Both the position numbers and the translations under genes were made by a program. Source: Deltaproteobacteria bacterium (lineage in GTDB: Bacteria > Desulfobacterota > DSM-4660 > Desulfatiglandales > HGW-15). Taken from it: DNA of 64,000 bases. Shown piece by piece: positions 54,262-63,890 of the stretch; within the stretch, counting starts at the first letter, position 1, and each line of letters starts with the position of its first letter. Under the pieces are notes generated by a model. That model had not been told where the DNA came from. It saw nothing but the letters and a program-made list of their open reading frames with translations, and did no database searches. The DNA lies in contig JAFDEF010000009.1 in NCBI GenBank assembly GCA_019310485.1, positions 19,513 through 83,512 on the forward strand. Reading direction: 5' to 3'.

Positions 54262-56340
54262 ATGGCTGGCGAATTATTATTGGAGATAGGCACTGAAGAG
54301 ATCCCTTCCGACTACCTGAACAGCAGCTTGGTTGCTATCAAAAAGCTCGCTGAATCCTACCTGAAGGAAAACAGAATAAATACCGGCGACGGACTTGAGA
54401 CTTGCGGCACGCCGAGGCGTCTCGTGGTGTTTGCTCCCTCTATTGCTGATAAGCAGGAAGATAAAATCCAGGAAATTACAGGGCCGCCTAAAAAGGCTGC
54501 CTTTGATAAAAATGGGAAACCAACCAAGGCTGCTATCGGGTTTGCCAAGAAACACGGGGTCCCCTTGGAAGAACTAAAAATCATTAGCACTTCAAAAGGC
54601 GAATATTTACACCTTGAACGCCGAATCCCTGGAAAGCCCACAGGGGAAATCCTTTCAGAGGTGCTGCCGCGGCTTATTGCTGACATACCATGGCCAAAAT
54701 CGATGCGCTGGGGAGGACTGGGTTTCGCGTTTGTTCGTCCGATCCATTGGATCCTTGCCCTTTTTAACGGCAAAATCATCCCTTTTGAAATAGCAGGGGT
54801 GAAAAGTGGAAATACGACCAGAGGACACAGGTTCATGGCCCCAGAACCCATAGAAGTTACCGGCATACAGGATTATATGGACAAAATGGCTAAGAGCTTC
54901 GTCATTATCAATCAGGACCAGAGGGCTAAAATAGTGAGTGAAAATGCTGCCAGGGCTGCGAGCGAGGTTTCCGGTAAGATAAAAGAGGACCCGGAATTGC
55001 TCAGCACAGTTACCAACCTGGTAGAGTTCGCCTCTCCTGTGTGCGGGGGGTTTGACAAGGGGTTTCTTGAACTCCCCGAACCCGTACTGACAACCGCGAT
55101 GAAGAAGCACCAGAAATACTTTCCTGTTTATGACCAGGACTGGCACCTGCTTCCCTACTTTGTTGCTATCAACAACACTGTCCCAAGAGACGAATCCCTC
55201 GTGCGGAAAGGGCATGAGAGGGTATTGAAAGCAAGGCTGGCGGATGCTGCCTTTTTCTTCAGTGAGGATAGAAAGAAACCGCTCCTGCAGAGGCTCGATG
55301 ATCTCAAAGCAGTTATCTACCAAGCAGACCTTGGCACTTCATTTGCCAAGGTACAGCGTTTCGCCAGACTTGCAGAGTATATATCTGAACAGGTTGAACC
55401 CGGGAAAACATCACTCGTAAAACTGGCGGCAAGACTTAGTAAATGCGATCTGGTGACCCAGATGGTCACGGAGTTTCCGGAACTTCAGGGGATCATGGGA
55501 GAGATATATGCCCGCCTGGACGGCCACCCTGAGGAAGTCTGCCGGGCTGTCAGGGAGCACTACCTTCCTGATAAAGCCGAGGGTGAATTGCCTTCATCTG
55601 TAACCGGAGCAGTGGTGGGCATCGCAGACCGGATGGATACCATTACCGGTTGCTTTGCAGTGGGGCTAATGCCCACTGGAAGCGCGGATCCTTTTGCCCT
55701 CAGAAGGCATGCGATTGCCATAATAAGGATAATAGAGAGTTTTGGATGGGACATCTCACTCCAGGGCCTTATCTCAAAGTCCATCTCCATCCTCGCCGAT
55801 GAAATACCTCTTGAGGAAAGTCCGCTTTTTGAAAAGGTCTTGGATTTTTTCAGGGAAAGATACAAGCAGATGATGCTCAGGTCCGGCTACAAATCCGATC
55901 CTGTTGAGGCAGTGGTATCCGTTGCATTCGATCACATTGCCAGCCTTCGCTCGCGCGTTGAGCAGCTTGAGCAATTCATCGCTCGCTCTGAGGAATCCGA
56001 GCTCCTTCTCCTTGCGTTCAAAAGGGTAATCAATATTCTAAAGAATCAGGAAGAACACTCCAAGGTTGATCCTGCTCTCTTCAAGGAACCTTGCGAGGCG
56101 AAGCTATGGAGAACATTTTTAGAACTCAAAGATGATATACATCATCTAATGGTGCAGGGGGAGTTCCTCTCTGTCTTGAAACTTCTCTCACGATTGAAAG
56201 ACCCGGTCAATGAATTCTTTGACGGAGTGGAAATCCTTACCAAGGAAAGCCCTTCCTTGAGGAAAAACAGGCTTGGCCTACTTCAAAACCTTGCAACACT
56301 TTTTCTGAGCTTTGCAGACTTTTCAAAATTTTCCGTCTGA
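54262..56340 (+). CDS. glyS: Glycyl-tRNA synthetase beta subunit
   Basis: A 692-residue beta subunit that binds tRNA-Gly. It starts AGELLLEIGTEEIPSDYL and contains CGTPRRLVVF, KSMRWGGLGFAFVRPIHW, RGHRFMAPEPI, MKKHQKYFPVYD, and GSADPFALRRHAIAIIRII, all typical. The C-terminal part has the anticodon-binding DALR-like fold. The length matches the family (about 690). Confidence 0.97.
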   Translation: MAGELLLEIGTEEIPSDYLNSSLVAIKKLAESYLKENRINTGDGLETCGTPRRLVVFAPSIADKQEDKIQEITGPPKKAAFDKNGKPTKAAIGFAKKHGVPLEELKIISTSKGEYLHLERRIPGKPTGEILSEVLPRLIADIPWPKSMRWGGLGFAFVRPIHWILALFNGKIIPFEIAGVKSGNTTRGHRFMAPEPIEVTGIQDYMDKMAKSFVIINQDQRAKIVSENAARAASEVSGKIKEDPELLSTVTNLVEFASPVCGGFDKGFLELPEPVLTTAMKKHQKYFPVYDQDWHLLPYFVAINNTVPRDESLVRKGHERVLKARLADAAFFFSEDRKKPLLQRLDDLKAVIYQADLGTSFAKVQRFARLAEYISEQVEPGKTSLVKLAARLSKCDLVTQMVTEFPELQGIMGEIYARLDGHPEEVCRAVREHYLPDKAEGELPSSVTGAVVGIADRMDTITGCFAVGLMPTGSADPFALRRHAIAIIRIIESFGWDISLQGLISKSISILADEIPLEESPLFEKVLDFFRERYKQMMLRSGYKSDPVEAVVSVAFDHIASLRSRVEQLEQFIARSEESELLLLAFKRVINILKNQEEHSKVDPALFKEPCEAKLWRTFLELKDDIHHLMVQGEFLSVLKLLSRLKDPVNEFFDGVEILTKESPSLRKNRLGLLQNLATLFLSFADFSKFSV

Positions 56341-56402
56341 CACCGAATAAGTGGTACTTGCCGCCAACTCTAAGTCTGGCAGACCCACTTCTCGCAAATC
56401 CT

Positions 56403-57680
56403 TCAACGTTTTTTGATAAGCAGGTACAGGTCACCATCATGACGCATGTACCCTGCTGCCAGCTCAGCATACGTCCCGCTTCCCCAAAATAGATCTGCCC
56501 TTCCAGCTCCTCTAATGGCACCGCCCGTATCCTGAAATACCATAAAGCGAGAAAAATCCGTCCATCTGGAGATGTTTCCTGAGTTGTCCAAGACAGGTTT
56601 TTTGCTCGATACAAAAGCAAGCGCCCCCTCGGGAAACAGCCTTGAATCCAGAGCAAGGCTCCTGCCGGGAGTGAGCGGCACATTTATGTGCCCTACAATA
56701 TGGCCTTTCCCTAAAATCCTGAAGAAGACATATGAGGCGTCCTTGTTGAGCACCTCTTGCACAATTTCAGGATGCTCCTTGAGACATTTGCGAATTCTTT
56801 GCATTGACATTTCCTCTTTTTTCACGTAGCCCTTTTCAATCAGGTACTTTCCAATCGAATAATACGGGCGGCCATTTTTCGCTGCATATCCTACCCTGAT
56901 GCTGCTTCCGTCCTCCAGCTTCAGTAGCCCTGAGCCCTGGATTTGAAGAAAGTCCACGTCAACCGGATCCTTTAGCCACGCTATCTCCAGACCTCTGCCT
57001 GCCAAGGCTTTGCGAATATCAATTTCTTCGCGCGAGTAATAAGGAACCACCTTCTTGCCATTCACCCTTGCAATGATGCTCTTTCCCCGGAATTCTTCTC
57101 CAAAAGGAGAAAGATCGATCCTTACCAAATCATTAGGTTTTCTATATATGGGGTACTTGAAAGTATCGTCCGGCTTGAGCCTGGCTTCGAACACAGGCAA
57201 AAAGTAGCCGGTGAAAAGAACATGCCTGTTTCCCACCCTCCCTGTAGCTCTGTACACGAGGAAGTGTTTTCTTATCTCCCTGTTAAGCTGTTTTTTGGAC
57301 GGGTGTTTTGAAATGATGTCCAGCAGAGCTTTATGCGTTTCTATTACCTGCCCACATGTATACCTGTCCTCCCCGTAAATGAATATTTTTTCTTTATCAA
57401 GTCTTTCCAAGTATTCTAAGTTTCGCTCTATCGCTTGTTTGAGAAACGCGAAATCTAGGTCATCTTCAAAAGTGGGCAGGAAAAACCTCACTTTCCTAAG
57501 GGCCTCCGGTGGGGTCTCAGCCGTTTTCCTCAAAGAAGGGTAACAACCGTAAATAGCCAGCACTGCAAGCAGCAGGAAAAACCAGCTAAATTTGATTCCA
57601 AGACGCCTGGTATTTATCCTTCTTGCCAGATTGACTTGCCTGCCGCTTATAAGAGCTTTACTCACTCGCTGCCTTCTCAT
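56403..57680 (-). CDS. mltA: Membrane-bound lytic murein transglycosylase A
   Basis: A 425-residue peptidoglycan lytic transglycosylase. A signal/anchor is seen at about residues 30-46 (FSWFFLLLAVLAIYGC, with a lipobox-like AIYGC), then the MltA domain (FTGYFLPVFEARLK, PYYSREEID, IQGSGLLKL) and the 3D domain QDTGGAIRGAGRADLFWG with catalytic Asp. ATG 57680 is chosen; the frame extends to 57725. It is convergent with glyS and divergent from lpxC. Confidence 0.93.
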   Translation of the reverse strand: MRRQRVSKALISGRQVNLARRINTRRLGIKFSWFFLLLAVLAIYGCYPSLRKTAETPPEALRKVRFFLPTFEDDLDFAFLKQAIERNLEYLERLDKEKIFIYGEDRYTCGQVIETHKALLDIISKHPSKKQLNREIRKHFLVYRATGRVGNRHVLFTGYFLPVFEARLKPDDTFKYPIYRKPNDLVRIDLSPFGEEFRGKSIIARVNGKKVVPYYSREEIDIRKALAGRGLEIAWLKDPVDVDFLQIQGSGLLKLEDGSSIRVGYAAKNGRPYYSIGKYLIEKGYVKKEEMSMQRIRKCLKEHPEIVQEVLNKDASYVFFRILGKGHIVGHINVPLTPGRSLALDSRLFPEGALAFVSSKKPVLDNSGNISRWTDFSRFMVFQDTGGAIRGAGRADLFWGSGTYAELAAGYMRHDGDLYLLIKKR

Positions 57681-58026
57681 ATTGTCAACTCTTTCTTTTT
57701 TCGTTTGTGCCTTGGCTGCGAACATATGATACTCGCTATTAGTTTTCAGAACAAGAGCAATCCCTGGTCCTTACATCCTGCTCCTGTTGGTGATTCAACC
57801 TCTTTGCCCCATACATGTGTTTATGTTGTTTTTCTGCAGCACTTGTGTGGTAATGTTACCACACTTTAAAGAAAGCGGCGTGGAGGTGCTTTACCTGCCG
57901 ATAAGCGCAAGCCAAAATTACAAAGTAATATCTAACAGTTACATCCGCCCAAGAAAAACTTTGCTTCGAAAAGCACTTTGGCATAGACTTTGCTGCGCTT
58001 GGTGTTGATTTTTTGTGGCATTTTGA
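57681..58026. promoter_or_regulatory. mltA-lpxC intergenic region with a sigma54-like site
   Basis: At about 57978-57995 TTGGCATAGACTTTGCTG matches the sigma54 -24/-12 pattern: GG (57980-57981) and GC (57992-57993) separated by 10 bases, with TTGGCA and TTTGCT contexts. It faces lpxC, 34 bases upstream of its ATG. This could be chance. Nothing else is recognised in the rest of the region. Confidence 0.35.
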
Positions 58027-58974
58027 ATGGTAGAGGAGTTTGGCGTGAACCACAAACAGCGAACATTGAAACGGGAAGTAAGTTGCACAGGCATAGGGCT
58101 CCATTCCGGGCAAAGAGTCACCCTGGTCATAAAACCGGCACCCGCAGATATGGGGATCAATTTTATTCGAAAAGACCTGCCCGGCCACCCTTCAATAAGA
58201 GCACATTCTGAGAACGTGGTTGATACTTATCTCTCAACCACCATCGGGAACAACGGGCACAAGGTCTCGACCATTGAGCACCTGATGGCAGCTTTTTTTG
58301 GTCTGGGTATTGATAATGCGAGAGTGGAACTGGATGGAGCAGAGGTGCCGATCATGGACGGCAGCTCTGGCCCCTTTGTTTTTCTTTTGAAAAGCGCGGG
58401 GATCAGAGTCCAGGATAAGCCTAAACGTTTCATCGTTGCCAGAAAGCCATTCGAATATCGTGAAGGCAACAGGGAGGTGTGTCTGTTCCCCTCAAACGAA
58501 CTGAAAATCTCCTACACCATAGATTTTCACCATCCTCTCTTAAGAGACCAGAGTTATGAGTTGTGCTTTTCAGGCGATAACTTTGTCCGTGAGATAAGCA
58601 GGGCTAGAACATTCGGTTTTCTAAAAGATATCAATAAGTTATGGGAAAGCGGGCTCGCCTTGGGCGGTTCATTAGACAATGCGATCGTGGTAGATGAGTT
58701 TCGGATACTCAATGAAGACGGCCTGAGGTACAGCGACGAGTTTGTTAGGCACAAAATTTTGGACTTCCTTGGAGACCTCGCTATTGTCGGGTGTCCCATT
58801 ATTGGTCATTTTGTAGTGAAAAGATCTGGCCACTTTCTGAACCAGTGCATGCTCAAAAAACTTATGGACAATTGTAAACTGTGGGAGAGTGTTTCCCTGG
58901 AAAATCCTCAGGAGTGCCCCGAGAAAATACTCAAAATACCCACTTTCGGCTCCCTCGATCCACTCCCTGCCTGA
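58027..58974 (+). CDS. lpxC: UDP-3-O-acyl-N-acetylglucosamine deacetylase
   Basis: A 315-residue zinc deacetylase catalysing the committed step of lipid A synthesis. It has STIEHLMAAFFGLGIDN (zinc histidine), GAEVPIMDGSSGPFVFLL, RARTFGFLKD, and VRHKILDFLGDLAIVG (zinc His and Asp). Length is typical. Presence of lpxC and waaA shows a lipopolysaccharide outer membrane. Confidence 0.97.
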   Translation: MVEEFGVNHKQRTLKREVSCTGIGLHSGQRVTLVIKPAPADMGINFIRKDLPGHPSIRAHSENVVDTYLSTTIGNNGHKVSTIEHLMAAFFGLGIDNARVELDGAEVPIMDGSSGPFVFLLKSAGIRVQDKPKRFIVARKPFEYREGNREVCLFPSNELKISYTIDFHHPLLRDQSYELCFSGDNFVREISRARTFGFLKDINKLWESGLALGGSLDNAIVVDEFRILNEDGLRYSDEFVRHKILDFLGDLAIVGCPIIGHFVVKRSGHFLNQCMLKKLMDNCKLWESVSLENPQECPEKILKIPTFGSLDPLPA

Positions 58975-59118
58975 TAATTATCCGAGCCTCCCTTCTTTTC
59001 AGTAAGCGCTCTCATCTAGGATAGGTATTGCATTTCCAGTTGCTCTTCGATACTATGATATCTAGTCAGAATTCTTTTTCTTTTTGCAGAAAATAAACTG
59101 TTCTTATTGCTTCTTTAT

Positions 59119-59691
59119 ATGAAAAAAGCCAAGACCAGCCTCCTAATAGGTACGATGATATTTATCCTTATTGTTCAGACCGCGACTTCGGCCCTAGCGG
59201 CAAAGGCATACCTCTCCGACATAGTTGTTACAAACACCAGGGACGATCTCTTGCTTTATTTCACGGTGAATAAGTGTTTTACTGCGGAGATGAACAAGGC
59301 TATTGAAAGCGGCCTCAATACGACTTTCACCTTTTTTGTGAGGTTATATGAGAAAAGGGAGTATTGGTGGGACAGGAAGATCAAGGATATAAAGATTAAT
59401 CACACCATTAAATATGACAGTCTGAGGCAGACTTACCAAATCACGCTTTCTGAGAAGAATAATAAGATTGTAACTGTCAGGAGCTTTGAGAAGGCCAAGA
59501 AATTGATGGCTGATGTTGTGGCCCTGAAGGTAACCCCGCTTCGAAATCTTAAGAAGGGAGAACATTACAGAATTCGCATGATGGCAGAACTGGATAAGAT
59601 AAGACTTCCCTTTTACCTACACTATGTCTTCTTCTTTTTGTCTTTGTGGAACTTTGAAACAGATTGGTATTCTGTTGATTTCAGGTACTAA
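59119..59691 (+). CDS. DUF4390 exported protein
   Basis: A 190-residue protein with an N-terminal signal (MKKAKTSLLIGTMIFILIV then ATSALAAK). The rest fits DUF4390: DIVVTNTRDDLLLYFTVN, FTFFVRLYEKREYWWDRKI, and the C-terminal WNFETDWYSVDFRY. The function is unknown; in proteobacteria the gene usually precedes an NtrY-like sensor kinase, as here, suggesting a shared envelope-sensing role (inference). ATG 59119 is used rather than TTG 59107. Confidence 0.85.
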   Translation: MKKAKTSLLIGTMIFILIVQTATSALAAKAYLSDIVVTNTRDDLLLYFTVNKCFTAEMNKAIESGLNTTFTFFVRLYEKREYWWDRKIKDIKINHTIKYDSLRQTYQITLSEKNNKIVTVRSFEKAKKLMADVVALKVTPLRNLKKGEHYRIRMMAELDKIRLPFYLHYVFFFLSLWNFETDWYSVDFRY

Positions 59692-59831
59692 CCAAGTTTA
59701 GCCAGGTTTATCAGAAGCGGACTCAGGAGCCTTTTTCGACCTGTGCTGACCCCCTATTCAACACAAGGTCAAATTCTGTTAAACTATATATCCGGTTCCG
59801 GAAAACATTCCTCCTAGTAGAGCTAAACATT

Positions 59832-62066
59832 ATGAAAGACTATCTGGAAGCCGAAAGACAGGATAAGAAAAGACGCCGCAGAGAGAGGTATATTATCGGT
59901 TCTCTCATCCTGGTCATATCTATCCTGACAACCTACCTTGGTATAAAAGTCTTTGATCTCGGCCTGGATCTCCCCATCGCGAACAGCATCCTCATCTTTG
60001 CACTTATCGACATCAACGTGATGCTGCTTTTGCTGCTACTGTTCCTCACAGTTCGAAATCTTGTGAAGCTTCTTTTCGAACGAAGAAAGGGAATTATGGG
60101 TTCAAGGCTGAGGACGAAACTCGTCGTTGCATTTGTAACCCTGTCCCTTTTACCCACGGCCATACTTTTCTTTGTGTCCGTGCAATTTATTTCCACCTCC
60201 ATTGAATACTGGTTCAACCTTCCGGTGGAAAGATCTCTCAAGAATTCCTTGGAAGTGGGCCAGGGTTACTATGACCGAATTACAGACGATCTCCTGACAT
60301 ATGGGAACAGCCTGAGTCGCCTGATAACTTACCACGGCTACACCCTGCTTTCAAAGACAGAGGAAGTCGAGAAGCTTATTGAAGAAAAACGAGTGGAGTA
60401 CCGCCTAGCAGCTATTAAGGTTTTCTCCAAAAGTATGCAGCTAAGGGCTGCGTCCAAAGACGAAAAACTGGACCTAAGTCCTTTCAAGGAAATAAGCGTA
60501 GACGCCCTGAGAAAAAGCTTTGAAAAAGGTTCCGATGCCCAGCTGATCCAGAGTTCTCCTCACGGGCAGCTTTTGAGCGGGATTGTTCCAATATTTTCAA
60601 GGACAGAGTCGAAAGCTGTCGTTGGATTGGTGGTGTTGCAAAAATTTGTCCCGGGGGCGTTTGTAAACCGGCTGAATGCGGTGTCCAGGGGCCTTGAAGA
60701 ATTCAAGCAGTTCAAGCTGCTCAAGAAACCAATCAAGATCATCCACCTAATCACCCTTTCCATAGTAACTCTACTGATTATCTTCTCCTCTGTTTGGTTC
60801 GGTTTCTATCTTTCCAAAGGTATCACTGTGCCTATACAGGAACTTGCCGAAGGAACCAATCGCATTGCCTCGGGTGACTATGATTTCTTTATCGATCTTG
60901 AGTCAAAAGACGAAATAGGTATCCTTGTTAACTCCTTCAACAGGATGACCATGGACCTGAGAAACAGCAAGATGCAGCTTGAAAAAGCAAACCGCCAGCT
61001 TATGAGAAGTAACATAGAGCTTGAGCAAAGAAGGCTGTACATGGAAATAGTGCTGGCCAGCGTGGCTGCGGGAGTTGTATCTGCAGGTGCGGATGGAAGA
61101 ATTCTCACCATAAACAAATCGGCAGAAAAAATGCTCAACATAAAGGCTGAACGCTTCATTGGAAAACACTACAGGGAAATCCTGTCCAAAGAGCACATGA
61201 AGGTTATAAGTAACTTTATCCGCGACGAAGCCCTTTTTAAGAAAGGTTTCATGGAAAAACAGGTCAGGGTATCAGTCGGGGACAAAACACTCACCTTGCT
61301 TGTTTCCCTCAATGTTCTGCGAGACTACCGCGGAAAATACCTTGGTCTGGTGGCAGTGTTTGAAGATCTAACCCAGATTGAAAGGGCGCAGAGGATGGCT
61401 GCTTGGCGTGAGGTCGCACGTCGGATTGCCCATGAAGTGAAAAACCCCCTGACCCCTATTCAGCTCTCCGCGCAGAGGCTCAAGAAGAAGTATGGCCCCA
61501 AGATCGGGCGTGACGATGGCAAGGTCTTTGAAGAATGCACTAATATGATAATTGATCAGGTGGAAGGGTTAAAACGACTGGTAAACGAGTTCTCAAGCTA
61601 TGCACGCATGCCTGCCTCCAACCCTAAACCCAACAATATCAAACAGATAATAAAGGAATCCATGAGCCTTTTTACGGAAACACAAAAAGACATAAAATTC
61701 GTCTTCCGTGACAAGGATGAAGTTCCAGAGTTCAAAGTGGACAAAGAACAGATTAAGAGGGTGATGATTAACCTCTTGGACAATGCTATAGATGCTATAG
61801 ACGAAAAGGGGGAAATCCTAGTCGGCCTTTCTTATGACAAGGTTGGGCAAGCGGTGACAATCGAAGTTGCAGATGATGGAAAGGGAATCCCTCCTGAGCA
61901 CAAAAATCGCCTCTTTGAGCCCTACTTTTCAACCAAGAAGCATGGTACAGGCCTTGGGCTTGCAATAGCCAGTTCCATTATTAGCGAGCATAATGGAACG
62001 ATAAGAGTCAAAGACAGGCATCCAAGGGGAACAAGTTTTATTATCGAGCTCCCTGTAAAGGTCTAG
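59832..62066 (+). CDS. NtrY-like membrane sensor histidine kinase
   Basis: A 744-residue sensor kinase. It has three membrane segments near the N-terminus (about 20-40, 50-75, 95-120), a periplasmic region, a fourth membrane segment (about 305-330), HAMP (GITVPIQELAEGTNRIASGDYDFF region), PAS (about 400-510), HisKA with H-box RRIAHEVKNPLTPIQLS, and HATPase_c (NLLDNAIDAID, DDGKGIPPEH, GTGLGLAI). No response regulator is in the window; NtrX-type regulators are the usual partners. The gene lies 140 bases after DUF4390 and 3 bases before waaA. Confidence 0.93.
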   Translation: MKDYLEAERQDKKRRRRERYIIGSLILVISILTTYLGIKVFDLGLDLPIANSILIFALIDINVMLLLLLLFLTVRNLVKLLFERRKGIMGSRLRTKLVVAFVTLSLLPTAILFFVSVQFISTSIEYWFNLPVERSLKNSLEVGQGYYDRITDDLLTYGNSLSRLITYHGYTLLSKTEEVEKLIEEKRVEYRLAAIKVFSKSMQLRAASKDEKLDLSPFKEISVDALRKSFEKGSDAQLIQSSPHGQLLSGIVPIFSRTESKAVVGLVVLQKFVPGAFVNRLNAVSRGLEEFKQFKLLKKPIKIIHLITLSIVTLLIIFSSVWFGFYLSKGITVPIQELAEGTNRIASGDYDFFIDLESKDEIGILVNSFNRMTMDLRNSKMQLEKANRQLMRSNIELEQRRLYMEIVLASVAAGVVSAGADGRILTINKSAEKMLNIKAERFIGKHYREILSKEHMKVISNFIRDEALFKKGFMEKQVRVSVGDKTLTLLVSLNVLRDYRGKYLGLVAVFEDLTQIERAQRMAAWREVARRIAHEVKNPLTPIQLSAQRLKKKYGPKIGRDDGKVFEECTNMIIDQVEGLKRLVNEFSSYARMPASNPKPNNIKQIIKESMSLFTETQKDIKFVFRDKDEVPEFKVDKEQIKRVMINLLDNAIDAIDEKGEILVGLSYDKVGQAVTIEVADDGKGIPPEHKNRLFEPYFSTKKHGTGLGLAIASSIISEHNGTIRVKDRHPRGTSFIIELPVKV

Positions 62067-62069
62067 CAA

Positions 62070-63329
62070 GTGTTCTTTCCGGTGTATCATTTTTTATGGA
62101 CTTCCGCCCTGCTGCCCCTGCTTCCTTTCGCCCCCTTAGTAAAACATCGCCACCTGGGCAAAAGACTCGCATCCGGTATTCCTCCAACTGCGTGTGAGGG
62201 TCGCCCTGTATGGATACATGCCCTTTCGGTAGGAGAAGTTATATCTGCTATCCCGCTGATAAGGGAAATTAGGGAGCGACGGCCAGACCTGGAAGTAGTG
62301 CTAACCGTAACAACACGACAGGGGCTTGAAATTGCTGAAAAGGAGCTCCAAGCAGAAGTCAAGGAGCTGCTAGTCATGCCCTTGGATTTCTGGTTGTTTA
62401 CCGCGAGAATAAGCAACCATATTAGACCCAGGGTTTTTGTTATAATCGAAACCGATCTGTGGCCGGGAATCATTCATTACCTAAATAAGAAAGGTATCAA
62501 GACTGTTCTTGTAAACGGCAGAATCTCTCCAAGGACTTTCACCTCATATAAGAAGTACAACCTTTTCACAAGAGAGATATTCAAACACATTGATAAATGC
62601 TTGATGCAAACACAGATCGACACCCACAGATTACGAGAGGTTGGGATAGATTCTTCCAAGGTGCGAACAGTGGGAAATATTAAGTTTGACAGGGATTGGG
62701 TGCCCATGGATCAGCAGCAGCGCAATCACTTACTTGAGCTCCTGCACATAAGCCCTGAGGACTGGGTGCTGGCTGCCGGGAGCATCCACGAGGGGGAGGG
62801 GGAAATCCTCCTGGATATTTTCAAAAAACTTCAAGGGCTTTTCCCGAGGCTCCGGTTGGTCCTTGCGCCCAGAAAGCTAGAGCACTCCCCTGACTTGCTA
62901 AAAAGGTGCCGGGAAAAAGGGCTCTCTTCCGTTCTTAGAACAGAACTCCAGGCAAACCATCGCACCTATGATGTTGTCATCATCAATACCATGGGCGAGC
63001 TGGCAAGGCTTTATGGAGTCGCCAAGCTAAGCTTTGTCGGGGGCAGCCTTGTCCCGGTAGGCGGGCACAATCTCCTTGAACCTGCAAGCTTTGGCATTCC
63101 TGTTATTTTTGGACCTCACGTACACAATTTCCTCCTCATGTCTGAACAGCTCATTGAAACAGGTGGTGGGAAAAAGGTAAGAAATGCCCAAGAACTTTTT
63201 CACGTATTTAGGGATTTGCTGGCAAATCAAGAAAAGCTCTCGCGTATGGGCGAAAACGCAAAAGCCTTTGTGGAAATGAACAGGGGGGCCATTGGAAAGG
63301 TAATGGAAGTGCTGAAAAGCTACCTTTAG
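62070..63329 (+). CDS. waaA: 3-deoxy-D-manno-octulosonic acid (Kdo) transferase
   Basis: A 419-residue GT30 glycosyltransferase that adds Kdo to lipid IVA. Motifs are IHALSVGEVISAIPLI, FVIIETDLWPGIIHYL, VLVNGRISPRTFTSYKKY, VGNIKFD, and VGGSLVPVGGHNLLEPASFG. An N-terminal hydrophobic stretch anchors it. The start is GTG 62070, with AAAGG upstream, 3 bases after the kinase stop, so the two genes are co-transcribed. Confidence 0.95.
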   Translation: MFFPVYHFLWTSALLPLLPFAPLVKHRHLGKRLASGIPPTACEGRPVWIHALSVGEVISAIPLIREIRERRPDLEVVLTVTTRQGLEIAEKELQAEVKELLVMPLDFWLFTARISNHIRPRVFVIIETDLWPGIIHYLNKKGIKTVLVNGRISPRTFTSYKKYNLFTREIFKHIDKCLMQTQIDTHRLREVGIDSSKVRTVGNIKFDRDWVPMDQQQRNHLLELLHISPEDWVLAAGSIHEGEGEILLDIFKKLQGLFPRLRLVLAPRKLEHSPDLLKRCREKGLSSVLRTELQANHRTYDVVIINTMGELARLYGVAKLSFVGGSLVPVGGHNLLEPASFGIPVIFGPHVHNFLLMSEQLIETGGGKKVRNAQELFHVFRDLLANQEKLSRMGENAKAFVEMNRGAIGKVMEVLKSYL

Positions 63330-63408
63330 CCCTTTTCACCCCTGTGGCGCGACAAGCATCCCTCCATAAAGATTAGCTTTCCTCTAACTACAAGAATACA
63401 AAAGGAGA

Positions 63409-63822
63409 CTACCCCCTTGTCTTGAAATTTAGAAGACGACGAATTATCTCGATGGACTCTCTTGTACGCGTTATCATGTCATCTGCTTTGAGCCCGAGCC
63501 ATTCCACCATCTTTTCAGTGTGAAGTCCGAGCCCGAGTACTGCCCGGCCTTCGGAAAGCTCGTCCAGAGTGGCAACATATGTAGCGATTTCAGAAGGATC
63601 GGTTGAATATGGATTCGTTCCAACAGACCCAATAAGAATCTTTTCTGTTGCCATTGCAACGGCCACGGTCATAGCCCAGGAATTTTTGCAAAAAATACCA
63701 TGAGGAAACCAGCAGTAATCAAATCCCTTCTTTTCTGCAAGAGCAGCCCATTCGACCAATGTTTTTGCTGGCGCAAGATCATCCAGAAAACGAATTCCAA
63801 AGCTTACCATTTTCCCTTCCAT
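63409..63822 (-). pseudogene. C-terminally truncated luciferase-like (LLM) flavin-dependent oxidoreductase
   Basis: About 137 residues covering the N-terminal part of an LLM-family enzyme: FGIRFLDDLAPAKTLVEWA, WFPHGIFCKNSW, and LGLGLHTEKM are typical of F420- or FMN-dependent members near 330 residues. The frame stops after LLNFKTRG, and no continuation is found in another frame in the 79 bases before waaA, so the second half is missing. The start could be ATG 63822 or 63810. It is probably a decayed gene next to a mobile element. Confidence 0.65.
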
Positions 63823-63890
63823 CACTTCCCACCTGTACGGACATAGGCGGCGACTTTTTTCGGCCACAGTATTTGTTATTGTTTTAGTCC

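Noticed and set aside
55326..55345. A second sigma54-like match (GG-N10-GC) at TTGGCACTTCATTTGCC
   Set aside because: It lies inside glyS in the coding frame with no gene start downstream in range.
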